The notes under the pieces are model-generated. The model had not been told where the DNA came from, did no database searches, and saw nothing but the letters and a program-made list of their open reading frames with translations. The position numbers and the translations under genes are program-made. From contig CM033120.1 in the NCBI GenBank assembly GCA_019321725.1, positions 3,012,275 through 3,076,274 of the forward strand: a DNA stretch of 64,000 nt, written 5' to 3'. The DNA is from Paulownia fortunei (lineage: Eukaryota; Streptophyta; Magnoliopsida; Lamiales; Paulowniaceae). Below, in pieces: positions 13,061 to 25,756 of the stretch. The stretch's first letter is position 1. Each line of letters opens with the position of its first letter.

Positions 13061-13500
13061 CAACTTATCGGAGTTATGGGGTCCAAATAACAATTTCCTA
13101 TAGTTGGAGGTGGGAAATGAAAACTAATCTAGAGAAAATTATTCATTTAACCCCGGTTGAATCATTCAAGATGGAGAAATAATCCTCTACAAGAACAAGC
13201 CAAAAAGCAAGCTGCAACTCTCAGCAGTAAGAAACTGTGCGTTGTAGAATATTGAGGAACAGTATGAAATGTAAGGGCATTACTGTCTAAATAGTACTGC
13301 AATTTGAATCAAGATAATTAATCGCGAGCGCAGCTGATTGGAATTACTCTCTCTCTTCACCAACAAAACAAAAACAAAGGAAAAAAACAGCTGAAATTGC
13401 ACCGCTTTATTCTCCAAGTTTGATCACCCTGATCTCATCACACACACCCACACACAGTTATACATACAAACATACATACAAAAACGAGAGGGTTTCGAAA
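13061..13500 (+). promoter_or_regulatory. Upstream region of the clathrin light chain gene
   Basis: The base composition changes from AT-rich to balanced. A CT-rich run (ctctctcttcacc, around 13347-13361) and a CA/CAT-rich leader (13440-13485) sit just before the start codon, typical of a plant 5' untranslated region. I see no clear TATA box, so the exact transcription start is unknown. Confidence 0.4.
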
Positions 13501-16500
13501 ATGGAGGCCTTTGATGAGGGTGTATACATGGGAACAAACGACGTCGAAGAGGAGAATGTGCGTGACGACGGCATGCACTACGGCTTCGACGGCAATAACG
13601 GCGTCGCTCCACCACCAATGGACGGATTCTCTGGGAGCCCCATGAATGAAAACAATGACATGCATTCGCCGGAGGTGTACGGCTTCGGTGACACGCCCAA
13701 CGATTTCTCTCCATCGCCTTTTGACACCGCGAGCGGCGGGGGCGGCGGTGGGGATGAGTACGTCAAGCCGTACGACGTCGCAGCTGACAATGAAGGGATT
13801 TTCACGTCGTCTGATGGCGGGCCGCTGCTTCCGGATCCCAGCGAGATGCGTGAAGAAGGCACCGCTTTTCGCGAATGGCGTCGGTGAGCGTTTCGGAATT
13901 TTAATTTTTTTTTTAATAATGTTTTGGCTGTGTGATAAAATTGACGATTTGTGTAGAGTTTTATGTGGACATTAATCTTGTGTGGAAATGAATGTAAATT
14001 GGATCAGTTCTGATTAGATCTTGGATTAGTCATAATTAAATGGAGTTTTATGTTTTATGAATCTAAACAAGCACATAATTGAGAGTTTATAATTCATGGG
14101 TCTGGACACCGTTGTTTATCGAGCGGGAGGATTTAATGTTTTCTATATTTCACAAATATTGATTGAATTTCCCTTTTTTTATGTTTTTTTGAGTGAAGGG
14201 GTAACATAAATCATTATATCAAGAATATTAATTATCAACAACCGGTTAACAAGCAACCATTAATGACCAGCAACAACTAAGAATCAATAATGAATGAACT
14301 AACCAACTACCAAGAAAGCAGAAAAACACCATACACCCTTACTTTCACTTTCAGTGGGATTTGAATTCATAGACTTTATAGTCTTGAGAACTTCGACTTG
14401 AGTTAGGCCTCATTGGTGAAATGATATTGGACTTGAGACTGTGTTTTGTTGAAGTATATTATGTGGAATTTAAGTAAGAAGACATGGTGTGATGGCAGTG
14501 TTGAACTTTTTAGCAATTTAAGCCTTTGCTGGAAGTTATAAAAATTGCCTTTTACTGGGTCGAGGAGGCTGTTTCTTTATGACCTTTTCATGTATTTTTG
14601 GAGATTATCTCTGTTCTAGTAAGGTAGAATCAATGCAAGGCATAAGAAAAGAAGAGAACAAAATTTGAATACATTTTTTTCTTGTTTACTAATTCTTTTT
14701 CTTTTTCTTTTTTTTTTTTTTTGGTGGGGTGTGGTTTGTTTGGTTGATTCATTGCCTAAGCTGATCACATGTTTAAATGATTATGTTGGCTGCTTGACAG
14801 AAGCATATGTTTTATCAAGGCTTCCATTCTATGCCCCTGGAGATCCAAATACTGAACTCATATTCAGGGTAGCCATTATAGCATATAAATGTGTTCTTAT
14901 GATTTATGGATCTTCTAATCTCTCTCTCTCTCTCTCCATTCTTTTTTTTCATTATTATTTTTTATTTTATTTTATTATTTATTTGTTTATTTTCTTTAAT
15001 TTTTTTTTTTTTTTGTGTGTGTGTGTTGGGGGGGGGGGGGGGGGGGGTATGCGAGGTGGATTGTGTTGAGGATTGAATTTATTTTTATGTTCTTCTAACT
15101 CTGGAGACCAAAAAATACTTGTATAATGTGCCATATTCTATGAATATATTAATTGGATTAATAGTAATGAGAATTTAGGAGAGCTTCAGAAATATATAAT
15201 GCTTTGTTGATCACTAAGAATATTACTATTATAGTTATAGTCAAAATAATGCTTATCTAAGATTTTTTACAGGCATAGCATTGAAAGTTCTCATATCTTT
15301 TTCCATTGGGTTCAACTTATTGATGGAAATGATCAATGTCAATGAAGCCCAAAAGTTGTACTGACCTGTTCGTGATTTAATGTTTTCATTCATGGTTTTA
15401 CTATAGCTGCATTCTGAAATTGCCATTACGGTTGTTGCTATGCGATCCGCATTTGCATGCTCGTGGTGCTCCCAGATTTTGAGAGTGATTTCAAAGCTAC
15501 CCGTTCTGGTTCTTTTGATTCCTTTTTCATCTGTTACTGTTTCTCAATTCACTTCAGTTAATTAGAGGAATTTATTCTTTTATGTGGCTTCGCTTGTTCA
15601 TATTTGGTTTCGTTTTGAAGCATAACATTCTTCCTATTCATCTACATCAATTGATGTTTATAAATATAATTCACGGTTAATCAGATACAAGTGGAAATAT
15701 GGCCTTTTTCCTTGCATTTGTCCAGCTTGGATATGATGCGATTTTATTCATCTTCTGCATGTAAAAATGAGAATTTCCATTATTTTCTGTCATTTCTAAC
15801 CTACCAGGTTAGAGATTCTTATTCCAAAAGTTGGCTTTTATCCATTTGTTAAAATCAAGAACACTATAGATATACTGTACATAACGTGGTATTCCGTCAG
15901 TGCATTTTCTTTGTTGCCTACACTATAGATACTCTACATAACATGGTACTCCATCATTGCATTTTCTTTACTGCCTTTTCTTTGCTCCAATTCTGAGGTT
16001 CTATACGTGAATTTGACTTACTCTTACTCGTAAATGTAGCCAAAATGCCATTTATCTCGAGGAGAAAGAGAAGAGGGAAAAGGAGCTAAGGAAACAGATT
16101 ATTGCTGAAGCTGAGGAGTACAAACGACAATTTTATGAAAAGAGGAATCAGAATTGCGAGACTAACAAGGCTCAGAATAGGGAAAGAGAGAAAGTACCAT
16201 CCAACATCTAATTTCTGTTCACTAATAAATTTGCATGAGATTTTGTGATGCAATAATCGAGAAATTTGTTTTATTCAGCTTTACCTTGCCCAACAAGAGA
16301 AGTTCCATAAGGAGGCTGACAAACAATTCTGGAAAGCAATAGCAGAGATCATACCTCGTGAAGTTCCCAACATTGAGAAGAGGAGAGCGAAAAAAGAAGA
16401 GGAAAAGAAACCTTCAGTTCTGGTTATTCAGGGACCAAAGCCTGGAAAGCCTACCGATATGTCAAGAATGCGACAAATCCTTTTGAAGCTGAAGCAGACC

Positions 16501-16809
16501 CCTCCGGCTCATATGATGCCACCCCCACCTGAAAAGGATGGTAAGGACGCAAAGGATGGGAAAGATTCCAAGGAAGGGAAGGATGCCAAGAATGGGAAAG
16601 CGGCCACACCTAAAGCGTCGGAAGATGGAAAAGATGTGAAGGATGGGAAGGATGCTACCCCAGTGGCATCCCCTGCTGATGGAGGAATGCCTGTTTCACC
16701 AGCTAAAGATGCAGCAACCGGTGCTACTCCTAAAACACCCAAGCCGGACGAGTCATCTGCTACCGAGGGCAAACAAAATGTGGAGAAAGAGTCTTCCATC
16801 ATTGCTTGA
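13501..16809 (+). CDS. CLC1: Clathrin light chain (CLC1-like), 3 exons
   Basis: Exons 13501-13883, 16040-16193 and 16279-16809 join in phase (383+154+531 nt) to give 355 residues. All introns are GT..AG. Clathrin light chains bind the heavy-chain triskelion and regulate coat assembly in endocytosis and trans-Golgi/cell-plate traffic. Residues 1-115 are acidic and Gly/Pro/Asn-rich. The conserved [11 protein letters not shown] motif leads into the charged helical heavy-chain-binding region (about 120-220: [34 protein letters not shown] with Trp197, PREVPNIEK). [19 protein letters not shown] and a PPPP stretch (260-263) follow, then a Lys-Asp-Gly-rich repetitive tail from about 265. This is the layout known for Arabidopsis CLC1 (At2g20760). 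The ATG at 13501 fits the family's N-terminus; no ATG lies earlier in the frame back to 13420. Intron 1 (2156 bp) is long and holds T, GT and G runs. The gene looks intact. Confidence 0.95.
13884..16039 (+). other. Intron 1 of clathrin light chain, with simple repeats
   Basis: The intron holds a (T)n-(GT)n-G20 tract at about 14999-15047 and CT/T-rich runs at 14693-14722 and 14921-15000. At about 14802-14868 there is a short open patch (tail [14 protein letters not shown]) bounded by cttgacag and ttcag|ggtagc. It might be a cryptic exon, but I do not recognise it and it is not needed for the protein. Confidence 0.55.
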
Positions 16810-18522
16810 TGAGTATTGAATTTTTGATTTACCTAATCAATTTTATTGGTTCAGTTCATTATATTTTCTCTTTTTATATTAATCTTATATCACTCTTACC
16901 ACTAGTAAAAGGAATAAGAGCAGGGCCTGCAGTGAGCTCTCTTCTAACTTGCTTTAGTTTTCTTCCCGTTATATTCCTTGTTCTTTTCATTTTCAAATGG
17001 ACATCTATTGCTAATCTCTCATAGTATCTTACTTCCTCAGTATATCAACACTATCTTTTACTGGCAGGGATTGTATTTCTACTAGAATTTGGTTTTGGTG
17101 CTTTTCAGTTATACATTATCTGTTTTTGTGGTGCTTCGGATAAACTGTTGCTCTCTATACTCTAATGTTAGGAGCAAGAAGTGCTAGTAAAGTGTGACAG
17201 TGCACCTTCGAATGGTGAACTATACTGTGTCAGATTTTGATTTGAAAGTAATTGTTACCACCAAGATTTGATCCAGCTTAGGATTCTTTGGCAGAATGAA
17301 CTGATAACGTTTTGAGCTGTTCATTAGGTTATTTGAGATGAAATTTAGAAAAAATTACCAAGTACCATAGATCTAGAATGACTAAATGTAGCACTGAACG
17401 TGTTATTATATTAAAAATTATAGTTGTTAGAATTTTAAATTTTAAATTGTAGATTAATTCATATTAAAAATTATAGTTGTTAGAATTTTAAATTTTAAAT
17501 TTTAAATTGAAGATCAATTCATATTAAAAAATATATTTGTTAGCAATATTATAATTTTAAATTTTAAATTGTAGATCAGTTAAAGCGTCACATTAAAGGC
17601 ATCAGTTCCAACACTAAACATATTCATTATCTTCAAAAGTACTTCAAGTACTCTGAATACATAAGTTGTGTGCGGAGTGCACCCACTGAAAGTTTGCCAA
17701 CCTATGATTGTTCCAGAATTTTTGATAATTAGAAGTGTTGTGAAATCAAATTATTTCTTCTGTCCCAAATTTATTGCATTATTTTATGTAACTAAAATCA
17801 ATAAACAACATTGACTTATAATAGTTTTAGTTTTTATTTTTACTATTATTTATTTTTAAACTCTTATTTAGCAATACATATATATTTTATTGTTTTCAAG
17901 TCTTAATATATACTTTCTATTGCTTCGTTCATTTCCAGTGAAATATCCCCAAGAATAAAGCACCTACAAGATTATATGACAAAATGAATTTCATTCTATA
18001 ATTTAGCGATATTGTTTTATTTTCTTGTATAAATCTAAACACTATATATCTTTCATTGATAAGGAGAAAACTACTTTAATGTGAATGTACTATTGCAAAA
18101 TAATGATGTACTAAAGCAAGTGTTAAAATATTATTAAGAGTGAATGTGTCATTGCCCACGGACGGGGTGTGGTGGTGAGCATTTGAGATAAAATAATGGG
18201 TTTGATTTCATTTTTGAGGTAAGAACGTTATGTGTCTGTTAATTTCTCTGCAAGTCTCGTTCGCACTTCATGATGGGTCCAAGGAAAACAGAATAATCAT
18301 TCTGAATATTCAATTCAAATGCAAGCTGATCGCTTACCATATTTACCCAAATATCGAAATTAGTATAAAATTAAAAGAACATGGTACCTGTTCCCCAAAA
18401 GAAAAAGAAAAAGAAAAAGAAAATGAGTTAACGTGTAATTTGCATCAAATCTTCAAAACAGGATTAGTCTGACAAGAAAAAAATAAGTGAAAAGGCATGC
18501 TCTAATAGTCGATTTAAAACTG
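16810..18522. other. 3' flank of clathrin light chain and intergenic DNA
   Basis: The first few hundred bases are probably the 3' untranslated region. It includes a tandem-like patch at 17408-17580 (listed separately). No further gene was found. Confidence 0.5.
17408..17580. repeat. Three imperfect tandem copies of a ~57-64 bp AT-rich unit
   Basis: Each copy runs atattaaaaattatagttg, then a run of taaattttaaa, then gtagatc/gaagatcaattc. Copies start near 17408, 17460 and 17520. The copies differ by one more or fewer attttaa and by point changes. Confidence 0.7.
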
Positions 18523-18615
18523 AGTCGTGAAAATAAATCACCTTGGCTTCATAAGTCGTGAAAATAAATCACCTTGGCTTCATAAGTCGTGAAAATAAAT
18601 CACCTTGGCTTCATA
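18523..18615. repeat. Perfect 3 x 31 bp tandem repeat
   Basis: The unit begins agtcgtgaaaataaatcacc and ends ttggcttcata. Copies start at 18523, 18554 and 18585 and differ only at the outer edges. It is a young minisatellite with no spacer DNA. Confidence 0.9.
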
Positions 18616-19064
18616 CGGTCAAATTGAGTAAATTAAAAAATGAAGCACAAAATAAAATTATTGTAATTTCTTCACGGAAAATAAATTGACAATGATATGC
18701 TTAAAAGCAAACATAAGGCAAAAACTGAATAAATTTGAAGCATATAAATGAGAAGACTACCATCTTCTAATAAAATTCTAGAACTTTATTCAACACTTTT
18801 ATAGTTAAGTTTTGAGTATCTTGTTTAACATTAGAACAATTAAATGTAAATCATACACTATCAATTCATCAGTCATTAATTTAGTATCAAATACATAGAT
18901 AAGAAGAAGAAAAAAAATGAGAGTTCAAAGAATTTTTAGACAATTGATTAAGGTATTAAGAAAATAAAATAAAAAAAGGTAAAAGTAAAGGCACACATTT
19001 GCACCTGAACCGATCCATCATAAGTGGGAGAATAAGTACTTTTTTTTCATTATTTTTCACCAAA

Positions 19065-19480
19065 ATTCGGAATTGATGTATTCAAAATTAAAACAAATTG
19101 GTCGGTTCAACCAATTTAATTAAAAATCAGAGATGAGTTAAATCCAGTTAGCATTAGATAATCGGATTTTTGGTTTGATCGATTTTATATACTTTTAAAT
19201 TTTTAATTTTTTATTATTATTTTAAAAAATTAAACTTGATATTTTATTAGATATATGTAATTATTTGGATTTTGTATTTTGTTAGATATTTTTTAGTTAG
19301 TTATTTATATTTTTACATTTAAAATGTATTATATAATAATTAATCTATTATATTATTATTTTACATAATATAATGAGAAAATATAATCAATTTTTATTAG
19401 ATCGATCGAAGGACCAACGGTTGAACTGATCATGACCGATAACAAGACCGATTTAGTCATCGATCCGATTATAAAAACAC
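19065..19480. repeat. Dispersed repeat family 1, copy 2
   Basis: Collinear with 11815-12175 and the clearest copy. It has ggtcggttcaaccaatt at one end and gaccgataacaagaccgat at the other. In between lie ttaaacttgatattttatta, ttatttggattttgtatttt, aaaatgtattatata and aatataatcaatttttatta. Confidence 0.6.
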
Positions 19481-19899
19481 ATTTCGGAACAATATAATTG
19501 AAACATAAATTTGTTACAAAAACATATAACACATTGTCAATTATCTAAAAATAAGTTAAAATGAAGTATGGATATTACTTTTCTAATGTGCTAATATCAA
19601 CTCCCTTTATCAAAATACATGATAATTGCCTTGTTTAGTGGCTTGAATTGAGGCATCAATAATTTTAAATCCAAACAAGAAAAAAAACTACTATTAAAAT
19701 CAAACTAACATAAACTCGAACTCAACACCTCTTGGAAAAGAGTCATGAAAGCTCAACCTTATCAATTAAGTAAAATCTCTTTAGCAAAAATAAAATTATT
19801 TCAAGTTTAACTTTTGTCATAAAATAACTTTTAGAATGCAAATGTTATACGGTTAAAATTAAGATATGAAATCTCAATAAGTTACAGAAATATGAAGGG

Positions 19900-19901
<2 letters not shown>

Positions 19902-19953
<52 letters not shown>
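19902..19953. repeat. AT dinucleotide microsatellite
   Basis: About 26 uninterrupted TA units. Similar but shorter tracts occur near 20514, 25724, 28582, 32221, 33190 and 36000. Confidence 0.9.
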
Positions 19954-19955
<2 letters not shown>

Positions 19956-20508
19956 CAATTAAGTGTCATTGTCTTAGATTCAATTTAAATTTTCTAATAC
20001 ATTTGTAAATTCATTCGGAGGAAAATTTAAGGAAAACAACTATACATATAGAAATTGTACTTCGTAAATATTTCACACTTTATGTTCATATTAAAGGTAT
20101 ACTTCTAGTTGTCTATACATGTCTGTTTCTACGAAATAAGTCATTTTGTTGAAAAATTTTATTATATTTAAGGCTTAAAACCACCATTATTTTTTTTCTG
20201 GCTTATAATCTTACTCACTATGCTTTCCAATCACAAAAAATATGGAGATGTAAAAGAATATCTAAACAACGGCTGTTGATAATGCCAGAACAAAAATCCT
20301 AATGCCCGAGCAAAGTTCATTTAATCTCTTTTTTGCCCTCGTAGTCACGGGCCCAACTTTTTCAATTCTTAATTTTTCCTTGTTCTTTGTATTCCCATTA
20401 TCGCTCTTTTATAAAGTTGAAACATAAATTTATGAAGAGAAATAATAGGATTTCATAACTATATATTTCGTGAAATGTTGATATACATACATACAATGTG
20501 TACTTAAA

Positions 20509-20539
<31 letters not shown>

Positions 20540-21634
20540 TTCCAATCCAAACATGTTTTCTCTTCAAGATTGCAAATTTTTCTTTAATTTGTTCTAGGTT
20601 CTAATAGTCTATTTTACAGATATTTAATTTTGTACATTTTATTTACTAGTTCTTAATTATTTATACCACTTGTTCTTATCTTAAATTTGTAATCTTGATT
20701 ATTGATTGGCAAATTTCTACTACGTATTTGATGAAATAAAATACAAGCATGAATAATTGGAGTTTTGAAGAAATTTTAGATTAATTTGACAAATTAATAA
20801 AATATTAATTTAAGCATGAATAAATATTAATTAATTTAATTAATTAAATTTAATTAATTTGAAAACTAATTCATAAATTACAATTATTCTCAAATCCCGA
20901 AATTGTTACAATGAAAGGTGGAGGATCTCAATGGAAAGTGGACTGAGATTCTCTTCTATACTTTTGGAGGATTTGGAACTTATGAACACATGGGGATGAG
21001 ATCCTAGCAATGTCTGTGGGCCTTTTTTTCTTCCCATAATTTGGGCATTCACATGGAAAGTGTTGAACTTATCAAATTATCCAAATATTCAATGGCCCAT
21101 GTCCATGTTTGGTCATGTTCAAATAATTTTTTTTCTTTTTTGTTTCTTCATATAAATTTTTCCTACAAAATAAATGTTGGCTGTTGCCAACTCAACTGGG
21201 TTCTCCGGCCTTGCATGTGATGGTAGAAGTTAACTGCAGCTTTGTTGCATTCATATCTACTGACAGATATTGGCCCGTGGAACAACCCCACCTCCACCCC
21301 CGACGCCCACAATGGTATAATGGTAGTCTTTATTTATATATATATATATAATCATTTGAATTTGATTAGATCCAAAAATCGAACCATTAAGAGTTTTAGT
21401 AACTCAAATTCAAACACGCCCTAAATTTAGATTCGTTGTGTAGGTCCATTAACCTCGCTATACCTATTTTATAATATTAAAAATTATATTTTTTTAAAAA
21501 ATAATATTATTAAAAATTTTTGAAGAATCAATTTTTCTAAAAACATGTCATATAAATATGTATAATAATTATTTTTAAAAATAATTAAATAAACGGATTA
21601 AGTTTGGGTCGGTTCGGATTTAAAAATAAAAAAT

Positions 21635-22955
21635 TAGGTTAATCTCATTTCACCCCCCTTTATTCATGATGAATATTATTTTATCCCTCTATATTTTTAA
21701 TTGTCTCACTTTACCCCCTTATACTCTCATTATGTCTCACTTTACCCCTTGTATTCTTTTTCTCTCATTTTATCCCCTTGTACTCTTAAAACAAATAACT
21801 AAACTATCCTTACCTATTATTTTTCGTGAAGTTACTTTAAAATAGGTTGATATTAATATATTTATATTTATTTTTAAATAATTTTTCAACTTAATTAATT
21901 AATACTTAATATTACTTATAGTAAAATTACTTAAAATATTTTAAATTTAATATACTTGTATTTAAATACTAATAAATTTTTTAACTTAATTAATTAATAT
22001 TTAATATTAAATTTATTTCATATTTTATTATACTTATTTTAATGGTTATTCTTTTATTAACATAGTTCCTATTAAGTTTTTATATCGTAGGGCTTTTTTT
22101 TATTAGCTAATACATTTTACTTATAAATTTACTACTTATCTTAAATATAAAAAATGTATGATATATTTTCAAATCATATTTTATTAAATAAATAAATATA
22201 AGTAATAATTATTTTTATTATAAATGGATTATCAAAATTTCGTAGAAACAATGTTAAATACAAAAAAGTCAATTTTAGGTTTACTTTAATACTATTAAAT
22301 AAGTTATAATAATCAAATTATCGTAACTTGATGAATACTATGTTAAATTTAAAATAACTTGATAAATATTTTTCTAAATTTAAAAATGTAGTAATTTTAG
22401 AAATTAATTTTATTACTATTACTTAATTATAATGGTTATGTTTGAATTTAACATAATTTCTATAAACTTATGATAATTCTATTAATAAAAAATATTGTTA
22501 ATATTTTATGTATTTAAAAAAATATTTTTATAAGATTTATAGTTAGTAGGAAATTTATAAGTAAAACCATATTAGATAATAAAAAATATCCTATTATATA
22601 CTAATTTAATAGGAACTATGTTAAATTATAAAATATCTATTAAAATTTAAGTATAATAAAATTTTAAATAAATTTAATATTAAGTATTAATTAATCAAGT
22701 TGAAAAATTATTTAAAAATAAATATAAATATATTAATATCAACCTATTTTAAAGTAATTTCACTAAAAATAATAGGCAAACATAGTTTGGTTATTTGTTT
22801 TAAGAGTATAGTGGAGTAAAGTGAGACAAAGAGAGTATAAGGGGGTAAAGTGAGACATAATGAGAGTACAAAGGGGTAAAGTGAGACAATTGAGAATATA
22901 GGGAGGTAAAGTGATACTCATCATGAATAGAGGGGGTAAAGTGAAATTAATCCTA
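21635..22955. mobile_element. Fold-back (long terminal inverted repeat) element B
   Basis: The left end (taggttaatctcatttcacc) mirrors the right end (ggtaaagtgaaattaatccta). The arms match inward for at least 280 bp: for example aaaataggttgatattaata at about 21840 against tattaatatcaacctatttt at about 22730. Each arm carries about three or four degenerate copies of a unit containing tctcactttacccc or its complement (21705-21790 and 22800-22935). The middle is AT-only. A minus-strand open frame at 22763-23002 is simply the arm repeat read as protein. No transposase is present. Flanks are A-rich, so a target duplication cannot be called. Confidence 0.75.
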
Positions 22956-25052
22956 AAAAATTCAGAATTCAATCCAAATTTATTTATATTATTAAAATTC
23001 ACCCCAAAAAGAATGAATTTGATATGGATCTAGGTTTAAATCTGCCTCATTAATTATATATATGTGTATATAAACAAAAGATAAAAGAGACACGATCGAC
23101 ATAGTAATTTTTCTTGAATTCGATCACAGAAGTTTCTTGCCCCTATAAAATATGTATAAGCTATAACTACTTTTCAAACAATTAATTCGTCATGTGACAT
23201 ACTAAAATGTGTAACATAAAAGATATTGATTTACAAACTATTATTGCAAAACGAATTCAAATCTATAAACTCTTTTTAGGAAATAATAAATCAAACCTAA
23301 TAGACCACCACTTTTTGGGTGGTATAATGGTAATCAAAATATATGTAGTGTATTTATATATGCAACCCGTGTATATTATGTAAACTAGGAATAAGAACCA
23401 AGTTTTGGCCTGTCAAACAGTCAAATCTCTGAATCAACTTTAGTAAATTTTTAATTTCCCATTTGCCTTTTTTTTCTCCAGATTTTCTTTAAGTCCACAA
23501 ATGTCAATTTGTCGTAGGGGTTCATACATTTAAAAAATAATAATTAATTAGAAGATAAGCATAATTAAGTTTATTTTATATTAATTTAATGTAACCAAAA
23601 TCTGATGTTTTGTTTGACATTTTGGGGAAAAAAGTTGGAAAAATATATTTTGGGTACTGAAATTGAAAAATGTGTGGAAAATAAGATTGAATTTGGATGT
23701 TTTATTGAAAAAAAAAATATGATGTATTTTGAAAGACATTTTCAATTATAAATATTTTGTCAATATTGTTTGTTGTAGTTTTCGAAAAATATTTTCAATT
23801 ATAAATATTATATCAATATTTATTGTAGTTAGTGATATAATAATAGGATATATAAATATTATAAAAATTAGATTAGACCGAATGGTTTGATTAAGTCCCA
23901 AATAGGTTTTCATTACGGGATAAGGAAAATGTTAAGGGGAAAATAGAACCAAACAAACCCTAAAGTTTCCATCTCACAATTATATGAGAGAAACTTTCCA
24001 TTAAGTCCAATCGAGCTAAGTTCAACAAACTGCACACTAACGACCAAACAGCAGGACGAATTATAACTTTGTCGGTTAAAGGACAAGGAAAAGATCATCA
24101 AGCATCGAATAGTGGGTATGAGTTTAATATTTAATTTCTTCTTTTGGTTGCCCATAATTATCATGGGGCATAGTATTGTCTAACTAATTGTATGTGAATC
24201 TGTGATAGGCTTCATATTTGAGCAGCAAATTTAATTTATATATTTTTCAACAATGAAATTTAATTTAATTTAATTTATACATACAAAAATTACATTGATA
24301 GTTCCTCTTTTACTGTTTTCAAACTATACAGATATATAGGAACATTTGATTTTACTTTGAGTATTTTTGGGGGATTATTTTGAGAGAATATGGTGTATTA
24401 GGAAGAAAATATATTGAAAAATGTAATGTGTATTTGATTTTATTTTTAGAAAATAAAAAAATATTAATATTAATATTTTGAGAAAACAAAAAGAAAAATA
24501 GCCGTTGCCATAAAGGCTGGTTGAGGGCAGGATTGTTATTTCAGCTATTGCCATATGTGAAACTACTTGAAACATATTCCACTTTAGTGTTAGCCAATAC
24601 CTTGATCGCCTCCGCAAATTTAGCTATTTTGTCCCACTAATTTTTCCTTCACTTTCGCTATTTTGTAATTGAAGGGAGATTCCTTATTAGGGGGAATTAC
24701 AATTTACTCCCTAAATTTTATATTACTTAGACTCTGTCCTCATCAACTCTGAAAATAGACAGTTAATTTCCATGACCTAGCAATCAACAATAAAACTCTT
24801 AACAAAATTTTTGAAAATGACAATTTATAGCCGTATTTGTGAGTATAATTATTGTAATACACATGCCATTTGGCAAATAACCAAGATAGTTAAATGTTAC
24901 ATTTTTCAGTTTGTTTGAAGTTTCTCAAAATGGAGATAAGTTATTACCAATTATTTTAATTTAATACTAGGTTATATTGAGAGGGATAAAAATGTTGTGT
25001 TAGTGTTATTTTTGTCAAATATGTGGTATTAAAGCATATTTACTTACAACTG
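22956..25052. other. Intergenic DNA
   Basis: No gene. Between about 24330 and 24480 there is an A/T-rich stretch with ttttgggggattattttgag that resembles the inner part of the MITE at 46079-46472 in inverse orientation; too diverged to define. Confidence 0.45.
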
Positions 25053-25441
25053 ATAAGGGAAGGGGCAGGCCCCCGGGCACAGCTCAACTGGTGGATCAAT
25101 CAACATGTTTCTCGCTTCCAGCGGTAGGGTGGGGATTCGAATCTTGGTGGGGAACCTACGGCTAAATTTCGGTATGGAGCAATCACTGTGCTGCCAGTGG
25201 GACCCTGCGGCCGGAGTTTGGTACTGGGACCCTGCGACCGGAGTTTGGTATGAAGCAATCACTTTGGAGGCGGCTCCTTGTGCGCAGAAGTGTACAGTCA
25301 TGGGGGAACATGTGATCCAGTTGAGGCATATCCCGCGATTTACCTCCTTCTAAGTGATTGGACAGGTGGTTAAGAGGTTCAGAACTGATTGGTGTAAACT
25401 AAAAATTTGGGTATAAAAAAAAAAATAAGGGAAGGGGCAGG
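25053..25441 (+). mobile_element. tRNA-derived SINE with 17-bp target-site duplication
   Basis: The element body (25070-25424, about 355 bp) is flanked by identical 17-bp repeats, ataagggaaggggcagg, at 25053-25069 and 25425-25441. It ends in an A-run (25415-25425). Its head contains a tRNA-like box A (cagctcaactgg) and box B (ggattcgaatc) in the right order and spacing for an RNA polymerase III promoter. The middle has a duplicated block of about 31 bp (gaccctgcggccggagtttg, then gaccctgcgaccggagtttg). Open frames on both strands here are not genes. The perfect duplication indicates fairly recent insertion. The SINE family is not identified. Confidence 0.9.
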
Positions 25442-25718
25442 ATTTTGCGTCTATATTCAAAGTCGACCGAGACAAAGTGTGAATTTGCATAAAATAGGTG
25501 TGATTGCTTGATATCTTATTCTTGAAAATTCATATTTACGAGGAAAAAGTGAGGTAAAGTAGTTTTAAAAAAAAAAAAGATTTTTTATATTGTGATATAA
25601 CGATAATGATTACAGTTGATTTGACGAGTTTTGTTTTTTTTTAAAAGATATTTGAATGTGATTTACTTTTTTGTCAAATAAGGGATAAATATATAATAAT
25701 TAAAGTTGATATGATATG

Positions 25719-25756
<38 letters not shown>

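Larger units (their letters stand above)
18616..21634. other. Intergenic DNA
   Basis: AT-rich. Contains repeat family 1 copy 2 (19065-19480), a long AT dinucleotide tract (about 19902-19953) and a shorter one near 20514-20540. No gene was recognised. Confidence 0.5.

Noticed and set aside
13420..13500. Upstream extension of the clathrin light chain frame
   Set aside because: The frame is open but has no ATG before 13501 (it begins at TTG). The extension is simple CA/CAT leader sequence.
13424..13862. Minus-strand open frames opposite clathrin light chain exon 1
   Set aside because: They are shadows of a GC-rich coding exon and have no recognisable domain.
18523..18615. CRISPR-like array
   Set aside because: The 31-bp units abut with no spacers, and the genome is eukaryotic.
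22763..23002. Minus-strand frame of 79 codons rich in TLPP/LTLP
   Set aside because: It is the arm repeat of fold-back element B read as protein.
25044..25353. Open frames of 82-85 codons on both strands
   Set aside because: They lie inside a SINE and follow from its GC-rich tRNA-like head and internal duplication.
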